Source: Diplolepis rosae | Lineage: Eukaryota > Arthropoda > Insecta > Hymenoptera > Diplolepididae | Assembly: GCA_030998225.1 (NCBI GenBank) | Contig: JAPYXD010000041.1 | Span: 124,001-188,000 of the forward strand | Length of the DNA: 64,000 nt | Direction: 5' to 3' | In this document: positions 32,568 to 45,224 of the stretch, one piece after another | Layout: every line of letters begins with the position of its first letter | Position numbering within the stretch: the first letter of the stretch is position 1 | Notes under the pieces: model-generated | Told to the model about the DNA's origin: nothing | The model's input: only the letters and a program-made list of their open reading frames with translations | The model's database searches: none | Made by a program: the position numbers and the translations under genes

Positions 32568-33975
32568 TTATCGTAGGGTAATATAGTCTTTTACATATCT
32601 TGTTTCTTTATATTCGCTCTTTGAGGGGTTAATTTTCATAATAGTTCCTTCTGAGTTTATAGTACAACTTTCGTTACTTGTTATTTTTTGCGCTGATTCT
32701 AGTTTAATATATTCATTCGAAGTTCCGCAGAGTATATGTAAAGTCGTTGATTTTTCGGGGATTACAATATATGGGTGTTCTTGTCTAAGTTGTATAAATA
32801 CGATTTCGTTTACTCTAAATGGAGAAAATTGGCAGTTTTTTTTGTTTAATCTCTTTATACTACTCCTATTTATAAAATTTTCGCAAGAATCTATTTCCGA
32901 AACTAGGTGTATTGACTGTGCTCTATTACATACATATACATTATCAGGTTTTTTACAAACATTGATGGTTTTTTCGTCGCTAGGTACATACAATGTTTTT
33001 TGCTCGTCGAGTAGGATATAATCGTGCTCAGGGATTACTACTAGGAAAGCATTCTGGATTTTTTTTGGTATAGGTATGAGGTGGTGGACTTGGTAGGTTT
33101 CGGTTTCTAGTTGAGGAACTTTGATTGAGTACAGTAAGCGTTTGTTAACTATACTTATGCTGATTTGGGAAATGTCTATGATATTTTGAAAATTTTCTTC
33201 TTTTAAGGGTATCTGATATTTCGCATTGTTGTGCTGTTCGAAATCATATAAACAATTTAGAAACATTTTGGGAGTCATTATCTGAGGATGTATAGTGCCA
33301 TGTATTCCATCATTTATTGAGTCAATTAGTAGGTTAATGTCTTCGCTTAATTCTTGTAATGACAATGTGCAGTTAGTTATCTGGTTGTTTATAATTATAC
33401 TTCGAGTATTGGTATTTGTCTCATTTATTATTTTCTTCAAGCGTTCCACATTAGCTTTGCTATGTTCGTTCAGTATTTGGATATCATGAGATGCTGAATT
33501 CAGAATCGTTTTTACAATTTTGGTTTGATTAACTATGCTCGTGGATAATATTTTATCTCTTGCGTAAAGCTTGTCTAATTTGTTATTAATGTATTCTAAA
33601 TCCTTTTCTTCGAGTGTACCAAATAAAGTCTTAGAAACGCTGCCTACGAAATTAAAGTATCCCCTTTTAATACGGCAAGTTTCCAAAAGTTGATTCAGGA
33701 TCCTTCTATTGATATCTAATCGATCTATTTGATTGTTTAATATTTTTAATTCGAACTGCTCCGCGCAGTCTTGACACATTCGATTTGCATTTTCGTATGT
33801 ATGTTCAAGATCGATAAAACGTTGCTCTATTTTTAGAGGGGTCGACAGATATAATTAAATGCCAGACGTTATGGTACCGCTTATTTAGTCCAATATCTTC
33901 TGCATAAACGGTAGTATCATGGAGTGACGTAAATGAAACTTTTGTGTAGACAGCAGGAATAAGCACCAGGGTTAC
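32568..33975 (-). pseudogene. errantivirus-type envelope (F-like) ORF, broken
   Basis: An open frame of 403 codons (33779-32568) contains KRGYFNFVGSVSKTLFGTLE near its start: a basic cleavage-type site followed by a fusion-peptide-like segment, as in the F-type envelope proteins of errantiviruses and baculoviruses. A long coiled-coil-like region follows (about residues 60-145). Related sequence continues upstream to about 33970 in another frame, with a break near 33838. No C-terminal membrane anchor is seen before the stop at 32568. Degraded copy. Confidence 0.75.
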
Positions 33976-34071
33976 AAACAATCTTTAAATTAATAATAGA
34001 ATGGCTTTATTTGATTGGCATGAACCTGAATTCTTTCATTATTTAGAAGTACCATGTAATTGTTATTTTTT

Positions 34072-34764
34072 TCAATTTCGGCTATAGTAGCTACCATTGC
34101 TTTGTGGGTGAAATGTGCTAGTTTTAATGTGTTTTATTTTGAAAAGATTTTCGAAATTCGAAATTAATTCTGACACAAAGTTACTACCTTGCTCAGTAAG
34201 CACGTGTTTGGGCGAATAAGAGAAGATATAAATGTAATGATCAAAGAGTTTTGTGATTATTGATTCTGATGTCGTGTCTTTCATGTGTATCAAAATAAGG
34301 TATTTTATCAACTGGTCCTGTATTGATAAAATATATTCGTGATGTCTTAGTGTGGTAGGTAATGGGCCAAAAATGTCCATGGTTATCTTTTCATTTGGCT
34401 CTAACGGTGTTTCAGGTATAATTGCTTCTGCTTTTGGTCGAATGCGGGTTATTTCTTGTCTTTGACATATTACACATTTCTTCACGTAGTCTATCACATC
34501 TTGTTCCATATTCCTCCATGTGGCTAATTCCCTAGCATGTTGTGTAGATTTATTCTCTCCAAAATGTTGTGCAGCTGTTATTCCATGACATTCTCGGATT
34601 ATTTCCTCCTTTTCTTCATTGGTTATTTCTCCAATGGCAATTTCACAAAAAAGGTGCTGTTGCTCAGGCCTTTCATTTCCAAGGAAATGTATTAGAGTCT
34701 TTACTTTTACTTTTCCTATTGAAGTTATCAGAGGTTCGATTGCGTGTAGGCGTACTCGTGTCAA
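34072..34764 (-). pseudogene. retroelement integrase remnant
   Basis: An open stretch of 230 codons with the HHCC zinc-binding region (HGITAAQHFGENKSTQHARE ... CVICQRQE) and the catalytic core (MDIFGPLP; then LTEQGSNFVSEL; then STFHPQSNGS). Where the family has Asp in the second catalytic motif (DxGxxF), this copy has Glu (TEQGSNF). The frame ends soon after HPQSNG, before the usual catalytic Glu region. Inactive. Confidence 0.82.
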
Positions 34765-35149
34765 TTTTCGATTATTGCAATTTTCACTTGCTTCATTCAG
34801 AAGTGTTAGTCATTTTATCTCGACAAAAGGTGGTAATAAAATATAGTCTTTTGGCATCCGGTGTGGCGGTATTTTTCTTGGACTCTTATAAAGTTTTATC
34901 CATAATTTACCTTCTGCTTTCGGTTATAAAATTGTCTTATTTTCTGTTTTATTCTTTTTCCAGTTCATAAATCTCTCATGAAGTACAATGTTTAATTCTT
35001 CATCGATTGGGTTTAAAATAGGTGGTTCGATGCTATTGTGCGAACTTGTGGGACTACTTGTTTGTACCTATAAATCGATAGGTTCTGATGTGTTAAAATT
35101 TACATCGACTTTTCCCGTGATTGGTAAGTCGTTTTTGAGCTCCGTGGTT

Positions 35150-35640
35150 TTCTCTGTTGACGACTGACCTGGTTTATTTCTCAATTCTTCATTCTGAATT
35201 GGTAATACTCTAGATGACGCATACGTTGCTTTATTCTCTTTCCCTTTGCAGTATTCTATAGTGCAGTCATATTCTCCTAGTTTTAACCGTCACCTAAGTA
35301 ATCGAGAGGAGGGATCTTTAACATTAAAAAGCCACGTGAGAGCCTGATGGTCTGTTTGAATTTTGAACTTGTGTCCCAATAAATACAGTCTTAGGCGCTT
35401 AACTGCCCATACAATAGCTAGAAGTTATTTTTCTGTAGTGTGGTAGTTTTCTTCTGCCTTATTGAATGTCCTGGAGATATAATAACAGGGGTATCCCTCT
35501 TGTGATAAAACCGCGCCAAGGCCCTTATTCGACGCGTCTGTAGTTAATGTAAACTCCTTCTTGTAATCTGGGTAACGCAGAACCGGTAAGGAATATAATT
35601 CGTTTTTAAGAATTTGGTAACTTTTTTCGCATTCTAATGT
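35150..35640 (-). pseudogene. RNase H remnant
   Basis: In one minus-strand frame I read YKKEFTLTTDASNKGLGAVL, then CYYISRTFNKAEENYHTTEK, a TAA (35425-35427), [32 protein letters not shown] and a TGA (35290-35292). The order is that of gypsy RNase H. The stops make it inactive. It follows reverse transcriptase directly. Confidence 0.75.
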
Positions 35641-36150
35641 TCAGTCAAAAGTTACTTTATCTTTCGTTAATTCTGTTAGTGGTTTACCTTTACTAGAACA
35701 TTTTTTAATGAACTTCCGACAGTAACCGGCAAGTCCTAAGAAAGACTTTACTTCCGTGACACTACTGGGTTTCTTAAAATTCATTACGGCTTCGAGTTTT
35801 TTTGGGTTTTGTTTGACTCCGTCCTGAGTGATGACCTGTCCCAGATGTTTGAGTTCGGGTCTCAGAAATTCGCATTTATCAGGCTGTAACTTTAATCCAG
35901 TCTTTCTTAGTTTTTTGAATAATGTAACTATTTTTTGGTTATGTTGTTCTATTGTTGGTCCAAAGGCCACGATGTCATCAAGATATACAAAACATATTAC
36001 AGGTTTTAAAAGGCGCACTTGGATACCTATTTCTTCTCGTAGGTTCATAATATATTTTTTTATAGCTGACTTTTCCTCGATTTTCAGCGCTAATTTTCTG
36101 TCTGTGGGATTTGAGTGCTCTGCTTGTAAAGCGCGCGTATTGCAACTCGT
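35641..36150 (-). pseudogene. reverse transcriptase remnant, with possible Gag-like lead
   Basis: The frame 36048-35641 contains the palm motif YLDDI (35971-35985), then LRKTGLKLQPDKCEF and FLGLAGYCRKFIKKCS, typical of gypsy reverse transcriptase after the active site. The sequence just before YLDDI does not match the usual FGLKNAP-type motif. It looks like the helical end of a Gag, suggesting an internal deletion. Non-functional. Confidence 0.75.
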
Positions 36151-36499
36151 TTAGATACTGTCGGGATCTCCGATTATAACATGACATGCATGCTTATCTT
36201 ACGTATGTTAGTTTCACATATGACTATAAATACGGTTTCTGAGATACGATCGTAAATACGATCATAAATAATGCCATATATTTTCAGTAGGGATTCGCGA
36301 TATCTCAACATTGCGATATTGCGTATTATAAACAGCAAGCTGGCAGTGAGCCTAGAATGTGGAAGCTGGCGGCCTCGAGCTTATTGCGTCTCCAATACAT
36401 TTCTGGCTGATACATCATTAACCGATAAGTTTTAAGAGATGCAGAAAAGATATCAAGGACCTAACAAAAACACTGCTAAGTATTATTTCTGAAAATTAC

Positions 36500-36813
36500 G
36501 ACTGTGCAAAGCACCTAATTTTGGATTAGACGAGACGAAGAAACAGATTGCTATTCAGCTCTGGTCGAGAGAGCTGAGTACTGACATAATGAGTCGCTCG
36601 CATTTTGATTTGGACGATCTTCTAAAGACGACATTTAGATCGGAAGTAGCGCAGCGTGGCGAGTATGTAAACAAAGTGCCGAGCGTGGTAAGAGCGAGTG
36701 ATTCACGCGAATGCTTTCGTTGCAAAAAGGCGGGCCATATAGCGCGTGATTGTCCTGTCAAGCCAGAAATAAAGTGTTACAATTGTAATGAGACCGGGCA
36801 CATATCACCTTGA
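36500..36813 (+). pseudogene. Gag nucleocapsid fragment with two zinc knuckles
   Basis: The plus strand is open from about 36500: KAPNFGLDETKKQIAIQLWS, then the ATG at 36589, then CFRCKKAGHIARDC and CYNCNETGHIS, two CCHC knuckles of retroelement Gag. The frame stops at 36811-36813, exactly where a mariner end begins. It is on the opposite strand to the errantivirus pol and belongs to another retroelement. Confidence 0.75.
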
Positions 36814-37085
36814 TCAAAAAGTTTTAGGAATTTATTTTTAAAATCAAAAATACAAGTTTATTCATCATAATCGATATTGTCCCCTTCAAAGTACTCCTCA
36901 TGGACTGCAACGCACTTATGCCAGCGCTTAATCCAATCCTCGAAACATTTTTTATAATCGGTTTGCGGTATAGCCATCAGAGCCATCTTCGATTTTTCCA
37001 TGACCTCATCTCGCAAAGAGAAAGAGCTGAAAATGTGTGCATGAGATTTATATTCGGAATGGTTGCATTCCTTCGAGCTCGTCAC
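36811..37085 (-). pseudogene. mariner transposase, C-terminal fragment
   Basis: The minus strand ends KSKMALMAIPQTDYKKCFED, then WIKRWHKCVAVHEEYFEGDN and IDYDE, the C-terminus of many mariner transposases. The terminus tgatcaaaaagttttaggaa at 36811 follows. Upstream of 37085 the sequence is unrelated, so only about the last 60 codons remain. Confidence 0.85.
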
Positions 37086-37249
37086 TTATTTTACAGTCAC
37101 TGCGAACGATTTCGGATCGAGTTTGTACATGAGTTGAGCCTCCTTATACTATTTCGTTGGAATAGTCATTGACCAATAGTGTGTTTGCTTAAGGTTGTAT
37201 GTAAAAAATCTGATCTCTGGTAGAGTTTTTTAAAAATGGAACTGATATT

Positions 37250-37868
37250 TAAGGTCGTCTACCTTTGCGCCTGAATTTCGGGCGTATTCTTGACGATGGA
37301 TAAAATTTTTTTTTTTTGTCGTTATCTTGGCCTTGACGCGTCCTTGAATCGATCTCTGCCGGCGCGACATAGTAGACTTTGTGGCACGATTTCTCAGCTT
37401 CAGAACCTTGAAACATGAAAACAATCATATTTTTTTACTTTTTACTAATCCGACTACGACAAGACACAAGCTTTTTGAACGATTTTAAAATTTAACAAAA
37501 TGGCAGCGATTTGAAAAAAAAGTTCTATTTTCTATCCTGTTTTTCTAGCTTAAAAAAGCTGTAAAAAATTCAAAAAAAATGTTTGTTTAAAAAGCTCGTG
37601 TCTAATCGTAGTGAGACGTTTTTTGAATACGAAGCAATTTACAGATTTCAAATATCTTCGATATTTCCGTCAAAATCGTGCCAACAATTTTAAAAAACAC
37701 TACTTTCGAGAAAACGCGTTTAAAGATAAATGATGAGGTCGGTAGTATTTGAACCAGCATGTTTCTGAATAAATCCTTCATAAGGCATGTTCCTTATAGT
37801 GTCTAGATTCGAAATAAGCAAAAAAAAAATTCGATTTCTTGAAACCGCGAAGGTAGACGACCCCCTTA
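37250..37868. repeat. MITE H
   Basis: ttaaggtcgtctacctttgcg at the left and cgcgaaggtagacgacccccttaa at the right are inverted and bound about 620 bp without a gene. The minus-strand frame 37230-37424 starts inside it and is not convincing. Confidence 0.7.
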
Positions 37869-40800
37869 AATAGAATAATTATTTATATGCTAAATTAATT
37901 TGAAATTTTTCAACCGTACTGATGCAGAGATAATTAATGTCAAAGTTGACTATTTTAACACGTAATTCATGGGCAATGCATAGGCACTCTCCACATTTTA
38001 ATTTGTAGTAATTAAATGCTCTGGTAGAGAAATTTAAAAAATGTCGGTATTTGTGCTGCTTTGAAATATGAATTTTTGAAAAAAACATCAAATCTCTCCA
38101 CCATGCTTAAACATTTCGACCTTTTCGAATCTTTATTTATCAAATTTAAACATTCATAAATCTATTTTTTGCCTGATTTGGCCAAAAGTTTCGCTTTTAA
38201 GTTCGAGTTTAGATTTCAAATTTGCAATTTTTGATTACCTTATTTAATGAGTAAGAAAACCGAAAAAACTCACGATTTTTAGTTTTTCCGAGTGAACAAA
38301 GGTAAGACAAAGGAATTGTCGTAATAGTTGTCCGTGGTTTATAGACTTCGCATCTAGAATTCATAAAGAAATCTTCGATTAATTCCTTTTTTTACATAAT
38401 TTCGCGCAATCGCGCCAAAAGACGAAAACACGTTCTAATTTTGGGGTTGTCCCTAAACCTGAAAATAACGCCTTGGTCAACTTGCAGATTCTCTTTGACT
38501 TCAATTCTCTTTGTGCTTTTTCATTTACATATTCCACCCTCGAAACATTCCGATAATAGCAAAAGTTTGTTCTACTCTTGTTTCTTTAAATTGAGGAAAT
38601 CTTCCAATTGATCGCATCAAAGCTCTGTGGTGAATAAAAGCACTCAGGCTTACACTCACAGGAATTTTCATCATGTGCGCTAGAAGATACGTTCAACTCC
38701 TCAATTTTCAAAAAGAAAATTCTCTGGGGGTAAGGAAGAGCGTTTCACTAGTAAAGTGCCCTAGGGGGCTACGGCACTAGATCCACAATTGAGTTCATAA
38801 AAAAAAATATAGAAAATAGGAAAAGTGAGAATGTTGTCTCCCAGGTAAAGTGCCCTAAGGGGCTACGGCACCTGATCGACTATTTAAATTGTTTAAAAAA
38901 AAATCTCAAAAGGAGAGCAACATTCCCAATTTCTCACTCTGAGGTGAGTCAGCGGGTCCTAGTTGCTCAAGAATTGGAGGACGAATTCGTTAGAATCCGC
39001 GTAAAATCGCTCCCCTTGTAAACGCCGATATCAAAATTTGACGAACTTCAAGACAAAACGCGCCCAAAATAAAGAAAAATGTGAGCCTACAAGTTCCTAT
39101 CTATACGGAGGATGGGGAAAATTTAAACGATCAATAAGTAGGTGGAAACAACGTCTTCGGACATCCAAATAGGCTTCATTTCCAAATCTATCCTTAATAT
39201 TCTTCAGAAACATCTCTTAGTGTGGTTTAGACGCAGTATTCGTCAATGCGTATTAGTTTTATTCAATGTACTTTTAACGTCCGAGAATCATATGATTATC
39301 ATATATCATATGAGTATCATATGATACATTGAATATAAATGATCAAATTCTCCAATAGTTAGGTGCAGTGATGCTACAATGCACCACACCCAACTATGAG
39401 CTTTGATCTATACCCAGCCAAAATTGTCGCAAGAAGCGACGATCCTCACCTTTTGCAGGTGCGGAGCCGGACTCATTCTCAAGGATCTGCAATCAAGCAC
39501 GTCGCCTCGGATTTCCACTTCTAAATTAATTCCCCCCTTAATTAATATGCGCGCGCCTCAATTAGCCACTGCGATCAAGACCAACGCAATCAATAAATTA
39601 AGAATTTTATACACGATGTTTTCCCCCTTTTTGCGACCGTTTTAGGGTTGGAAATCGGTATTGGAAGAAAGATAATGTTTTCGCGATCATGATAATATCT
39701 TTCAAGTTTCAAATGGTCGCATATTTCGTCCGGTGGAAGCGTTCAAAAATTGATATGAGCTGGAAAGAGAAAGCATACCACGCGGTAACGAGGAGAACGC
39801 TTTTCCCCCATTCCATTTCTCCTGGCGCGTGCTACCTGCGTAGCCGCGGGCTCCTATTGGACAGCAGCATGACGAATCTTTAAACTCATGGAGAGATTCA
39901 TATTTATTTATTCACAAAAATTAAAAAGAGAACGCACATTATTTATTCATTCAAAGGGTTTGAATTTTGCTCATCTTACATATTCAATTTATTAACGTTA
40001 GATAATTAGTCAATTAATCTTGAGTCATTATTACTGATGATCCATATTCATAATTACAATTACCTATACCATCCAATGCTTACAATATTAATCATGCAAT
40101 GATAATAAACAAATTCGTTCTTGTTACATTCACTTCCGGTTTGGAAGTAAATCATTAATTGTGAGCCGAAGACTTAATGAAACCTCGCAATTCTTTTGTG
40201 CGAGTTTCGTGTGACTATGATTGTTCTTAAGTCGAGTCTCTTCTTCTAGTTTACGCCCCCTTTACCCCGCAATGGGCGGAAACTCGAGGCTGAGCCGTCT
40301 CAGTGCAGATTTACATATAATCTATTTCAGAACATTAAAATTTCAGTCACTTTCAAACAGATAAACGTAACAGTATCGCGACCCGGCAACACTGTTCCTT
40401 TTCTTCAGCTTGTCTGCTGTAGGTCTCGACATACACACACACACCCAACCAGCTTGGAAGCATACGTGAAATTGCCGGCAGAATATTTTCTTTTCCTCGC
40501 TTCAACCAGTCCCGAATTTCGACGCCCTTCATAGTCTAAAGTTTTGCTCTTCATAAATCTTCCTTTCCATCTCACTTGACCTGAATTTTTTTTTTTTTCA
40601 ACTGTTAACAATATCCTTTGACATCCAGCTATTCAAACGCATATCACAGTTAGGTTTAAATTGCAGCGTTGCACGATCTACGAGTCGGCTGCTGGCATAG
40701 CATTGCTGACTGTACGTATACACGCATACTACGATTTCTAAGCCTGTAGCGCACTAAAATGTTCACCATGCGAGCCCATGAAATTTTTTCAATACAGCAT

Positions 40801-42753
40801 AGCTCGACGGCGCATCACGGGACTCTACTATTTGTACGGGGATGGGACTTACATTCAACCTTAAGAATTTGACTTGCACTATACCAGTGCTCCCAGATTG
40901 TGGATGAAATTTACCCTCTCCATACCTACCAGTTTGGAGTCACAAAACGAAAACTCAATGATTACCACTGTTTGTGACGTTAATGCATTTGGTTATGCCG
41001 AAAATGTACGAAGGTGAACGATTCGAACTTGTAATTTCTCGTCGTCATCGCCTCGATCGGCTAGATCGGCTATTTGAAGGTTTGAGATGATTTCTGTCAA
41101 TTTCTGTTCACAAAACTTGACAAGTTGACAGAAATTTTGAAATTTTGAAATAATCAATTTTTATGAATTTCAGGAATTATTATAAATGGTTTTTGAGTGT
41201 GCAATTTACGGGAAATATATTATAAGGCACTAGAGGTTTGTAAAGTTGTAATATATTGAATGTATTATGTAAAGGAATTTGAGGTTAGGTTACTAATGTG
41301 TCATTCTCAGGTGGTTTTAGTTTACATTGTTTATGTTGTATTTTTCAATTGATTTGAAATATTGTTAATTTAGAATGCTACTAATTTATATAAATTTTTA
41401 ATTTATCAAAATATTAAATATTGTTACTGCATAATTACTTTTGATACTTATCTTTCTCGTAATGCTATTTTCTTGAAGCTGCATGTGGACTAAAATTTAT
41501 TTATTAAATAATAAATTCAAAATAAGTAAAAACTTAAGTTATTTCTTCGTATATATACTTCCTTAAATATTGATTTGTATAAAATATGTGACCACAATTT
41601 TGAGAAGAAAAGTTATTAATTCAATATGCTTTCGCACATAAAACTTTACAAACCCCTTGGCGGCTTAAAATATTTAATTCCTTAGACCACTTACATTTCA
41701 TCATAAAAATAATTAATTATTTACAAGGAGAGCAGAATTATATTATAAATGGACTGTTTTGATCTAAAATCTTACAAATTATAATAAAGGTAGTTATTGT
41801 GCCAAAAATCAGGTCTCTCGAAAAAAAAAGTTTTTTCATCATTTCAAGAATTGAAATGATATTCTGTCCTGTCTCATGAACGGAAAAGCATTTTTTTTAT
41901 ACAATGAAAACTTAAATCTGAGGTAAAAGAATCATTTAAATAATGTATTCTGTAACTGAATTTTTTCTTACTGTCGCTTCTTACCAAACTTGTTAAAAAT
42001 TGTAGAATTTTAATCAATCATCGCTTATTATCCCGGTAAAAACATTCACTATAACTCTACCGTTTCTACTTTTGAAAATTAATTATAGTTTTAATCATAG
42101 TTATTAAATAATAATAATTAAATTAAATAAGAATTAAATAATAATGATTATAATTATTATAATAATTAATTTTATTATTGCGAAAAGTGATACAACTAAT
42201 AGTAGAAAAGTCACACATATTGATTACTTTCTTTTTATGAGTATAAAGATGTTTTTCTTACATGCAAAAATAAGATATAAAATATTAGGATACCTCACAA
42301 AATTTGGATTGTCAACCCTTAATAGTGCAAACATATAACCTGTGAGGTTAGTCCACTCAGTCCGTTACTCGGGGCTAGTTTACAATAGTTCGAAAATGTC
42401 TACATAGTTCCACACTAGGCGGAGGAGTCGTCCAGAATCCTTGTGGCAGAAAACGAAGCAAAGGTCCTGGGGGTATCTTCGTAGGGTGCAAAGTGCATGA
42501 GCGGACGGCGGTGTGGATGGGCCGAAATTAGGCGGTAAACTTGAAAGCGTCATACTTGGCAATATGCTTTAAAATTGGCATCTTTTCTGGCTAGGCAACA
42601 GCAAACGTCCTAAATACGTCTTCTCATTACTTCCGGATCCCTTGTGGTCCAAGACCATCCTTGGCGGTGTTACGTGAATCAATAATAAGTAAACAAAAAA
42701 ACACGGCAATAAATCCCTAAATATACAATCTAAAAATAGCCCTTAGTCCCAGA
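37869..42753. other. unassigned 4.9 kb, no convincing gene
   Basis: I see no coding region. Noted items: gtgccctaggggggctacggcac-like words twice (about 38757 and 38852); a CATATG-rich dyad at 39288-39326; a CA repeat at 40433-40445; higher GC content at 38940-41050, which could hold promoters or exons too divergent to recognise; very AT-rich sequence at 41300-42300. The short frames in this stretch (for example 39403-39645 and 40405-40611) show no family motif. Confidence 0.4.
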
Positions 42754-44529
42754 GTAATGTGCTTTGCACTGAAATGACCTAATCTTTACGGACACTTGAA
42801 TTACTCGAGACGCATGCGCACCAAAAAATATACAAGATAAAAAGGTCTATGCGTCAATGCCGGAGGGGTAGGGGATCGATAGCCACAACTCGAATTAACA
42901 GAAAGAAATTTTGTCAGAAGAACGCTAGCTTCAGAGCGTACTAATGTTAGCATGTAATGTAGGAAGACAAGAGTGGTGTATGGTTTCAAAAAAGCGTGAA
43001 AGTCGGTAAGGTAGACAGGTTTTTAGAAAATAAAGAAACAGATGGCACGATGAATATATTTCTCATGAGGTTACTAAAGTCAGCTAAAGTATTCTGCGAA
43101 AATATTATTTTGAATGCGAAGAAGTATTATCCCTAGCGGACACTTGTGAGAGAACGGTCATAGAATACTCTGACCGTTCTATGACCTCGCATTATTACGT
43201 CTAAGAACGGTAAAAAAGACATTCTTCTTTTTTGGCGAAATTTGGATTAGAAGGTGAAGCAATAAATACAATTATCTTATTTTTCAGTGATAAAAACTAG
43301 AAGAACATAATGCCTGTCACTGAAGGCGGCTTCAATTGCTCTCAGTAGCATTTTGCGCGCTAAATTTAAAAAGAGAATTAAAGATTGAGAAATGTAAATG
43401 TGTAAGATAAATTAATTTAATAATGAACTTTACGTAATAAAAGTTGCTAAAGTTAATTAAACTTGCATGAATAATGTAAACAGTATTTTTTAAAGCCTCT
43501 GATGTCATTCAATTGTAATTTTTTTCTTTTGTGCATGATGCGACTTTACCGACGCCGTGACTTATCAAACAAATCATTTGGATTGAGAAATGCAAATGTG
43601 TAAAATAAATTAATTTAATAATGAACTTTACGTAATAAAAGTTGCTGATATTAATTAAAGTTGCATGAATAATGTAAAGTCTCTGATGTCATTCAATTGT
43701 CATTTGTGACTGTGGTCCATGAATTCGCATCATGCATAAAAGTAAAAAATGACAATTGAATGACATCAGAGGCTTTAAGAAATACTGTTTACATTATTCA
43801 TGTAAGTTTAATTAATTTTAGCAACTTTTATTACGTAAAGTTCATTATGAAATTCATTTATCTTACACATTTGCATTTCTCAATCTTTAATTCTGTTTTT
43901 AAATTTACCGCGCAAAATGCTACTGAGAACAGTTGAAGTCAGCTTCAGTGACAGGTATTATGTTTTTCTAGTTTCTATCGCTGAAAAATAAGATAATTGT
44001 ATTTATTGCTTCACCTTCTAATCCAAATTTCGCCACAGAATCATAATTGCAATGCTTTGAATGTCTTTTTTACCGTTCTTAGACGTAATAATGCGAGGTC
44101 ATAGAACGGTCAGAGTATTCTATGAACGTTCTCTCACACGGGTCCGCTAGGGATAATACTTCTTCGCATTCAAAATAATATTTTCGCAGAATACTGTAGC
44201 TGACTTTAGTAACCTCATAAGAAATATATTCATCGTGCCATCTGTTTCTTTATTTTCTAAAAACCTGTCTACCTTACCGACTTTCACGCTTTTTTGAAAC
44301 CATACACCACTCTTGTCTTCCTACATTGCATGCTAACATTAGTACGCTCTGAAACTAGCGTTCTTCTGACAAAATTTCTTTCTGTTAATTCGAGTTGTGG
44401 CTATCTATCCCCTACCCCTCTGGCATTGACGCATAGACCTTTTTATCTTGTATATTTTTTGGTGCGCATGCGTCTCGAGTAATTCAAGTGTCTGTAAAGA
44501 TTAGGTCATTTCAGTGCAAAGCACATTAC
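42754..44529. repeat. large palindrome enclosing foldback copy 3
   Basis: GTAATGTGCTTTGCACTG at 42754 is mirrored by the sequence ending at 44529. Outer arms of about 375 bp (42754-43130 and 44153-44529) differ at few sites. The mirrored frames 42801-42989 and 44294-44482 (62 codons, starting MKPYTTLVFLH) are the same sequence on opposite strands, differing at about five residues. A family A foldback lies exactly at the centre. Confidence 0.88.
43131..44152. mobile_element. foldback family A, copy 3 (1.0 kb)
   Basis: CCCTAGCGGACACTTGTGAG at 43131 and TCCGCTAGGG ending at 44152 bound inverted arms with the same agaacggtcatagaa, taagaacggtaaaaaagac and gataaaaactagaa words as copy 2. It contains the 185-bp-type unit once or twice per arm. 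Confidence 0.88.
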
Positions 44530-44712
44530 GAATTGGCAATAATATTATTTAAAAAATAATTTGATAAAGTTTAAGTAGAAAAGTGAGTAAAAAAAAAATG
44601 TATTTACAAACTTGATATCTTAACATTCGTAAAAATATCTGTATTAAATTAAAAATATATCAACTTCTTTCCATTTAAACGATTAATTTGCACAATAAAA
44701 CGAAACCACCAG

Positions 44713-45155
44713 TGTTTAAAAATCCAGGATCACGAATGCTGATGAGCACTCCGCTCGGCAGGTTAAGAAAAACACAATGTTTCATTAAAGTTAAAATATA
44801 TTTCATTTGGTGAACACTATATAAATTACATTTTGGTCTTAAGGACCAAGTGCGAATACTCGTTGTTCCAAATGAACCGACACGAATCACAAATATATGC
44901 CCCGAATGAGCATGCGAATACAAAATGTTCGAGAACCTGGTTCTGATTTTCTTACAACTACAACTATCGTCAGTCGGCCGACAACTAACCTTTTTTCACC
45001 CAGAAACAACTCAATCGAGACAAAACCAAAACTTATGATTGGCTAACTCGCATTTCGCCTTCCCCCTTCTAAGCCTCACAAGAGCGCTCTCTATGCCCAG
45101 GCCTAGTTCTGACGCGGGAAATTATCCAAATTTAAATTCAAATCTTTTCCCAACA
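44713..45155 (-). repeat. 3' LTR of the BEL element
   Basis: 443 bp, nearly identical to the 5' LTR. The frame 44675-44923 is the same LTR by-product. Confidence 0.95.
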
Positions 45156-45170
45156 TTTCCGCCCCTTTTG
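45156..45170 (-). promoter_or_regulatory. polypurine tract
   Basis: The minus strand reads AAAAGGGGCGGAAA immediately before the 3' LTR, the expected plus-strand primer. Confidence 0.75.
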
Positions 45171-45224
45171 GAGCCTCACGGTCCAAACTGGAACGATTTA
45201 GATCAATAAGTTTCGAAATTTACC

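Larger units (their letters stand above)
32420..36180 (-). mobile_element. decayed errantivirus-like (gypsy-type) retroelement
   Basis: Minus-strand order is reverse transcriptase, RNase H, integrase, env, as in insect errantiviruses (Ty3/gypsy with an envelope-like third ORF). Gag is mostly missing, the protease and the first part of reverse transcriptase are gone, and pol carries several stops and frame changes. No clear LTR pair was found. It is an old, inactive genomic copy. Confidence 0.85.

Noticed and set aside
32568..36180. Exogenous virus genome
   Set aside because: Gag is missing and pol carries stops and frame changes; it is a decayed genomic retroelement.
36900..37172. 90-codon plus-strand frame
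   Set aside because: Opposite strand of the mariner C-terminal remnant.
42801..42989. 62-codon frame starting MKPYTTLVF, also at 44294-44482
   Set aside because: The two are mirror copies in the arms of a palindrome; there is no family motif, and several residue differences are spread evenly.
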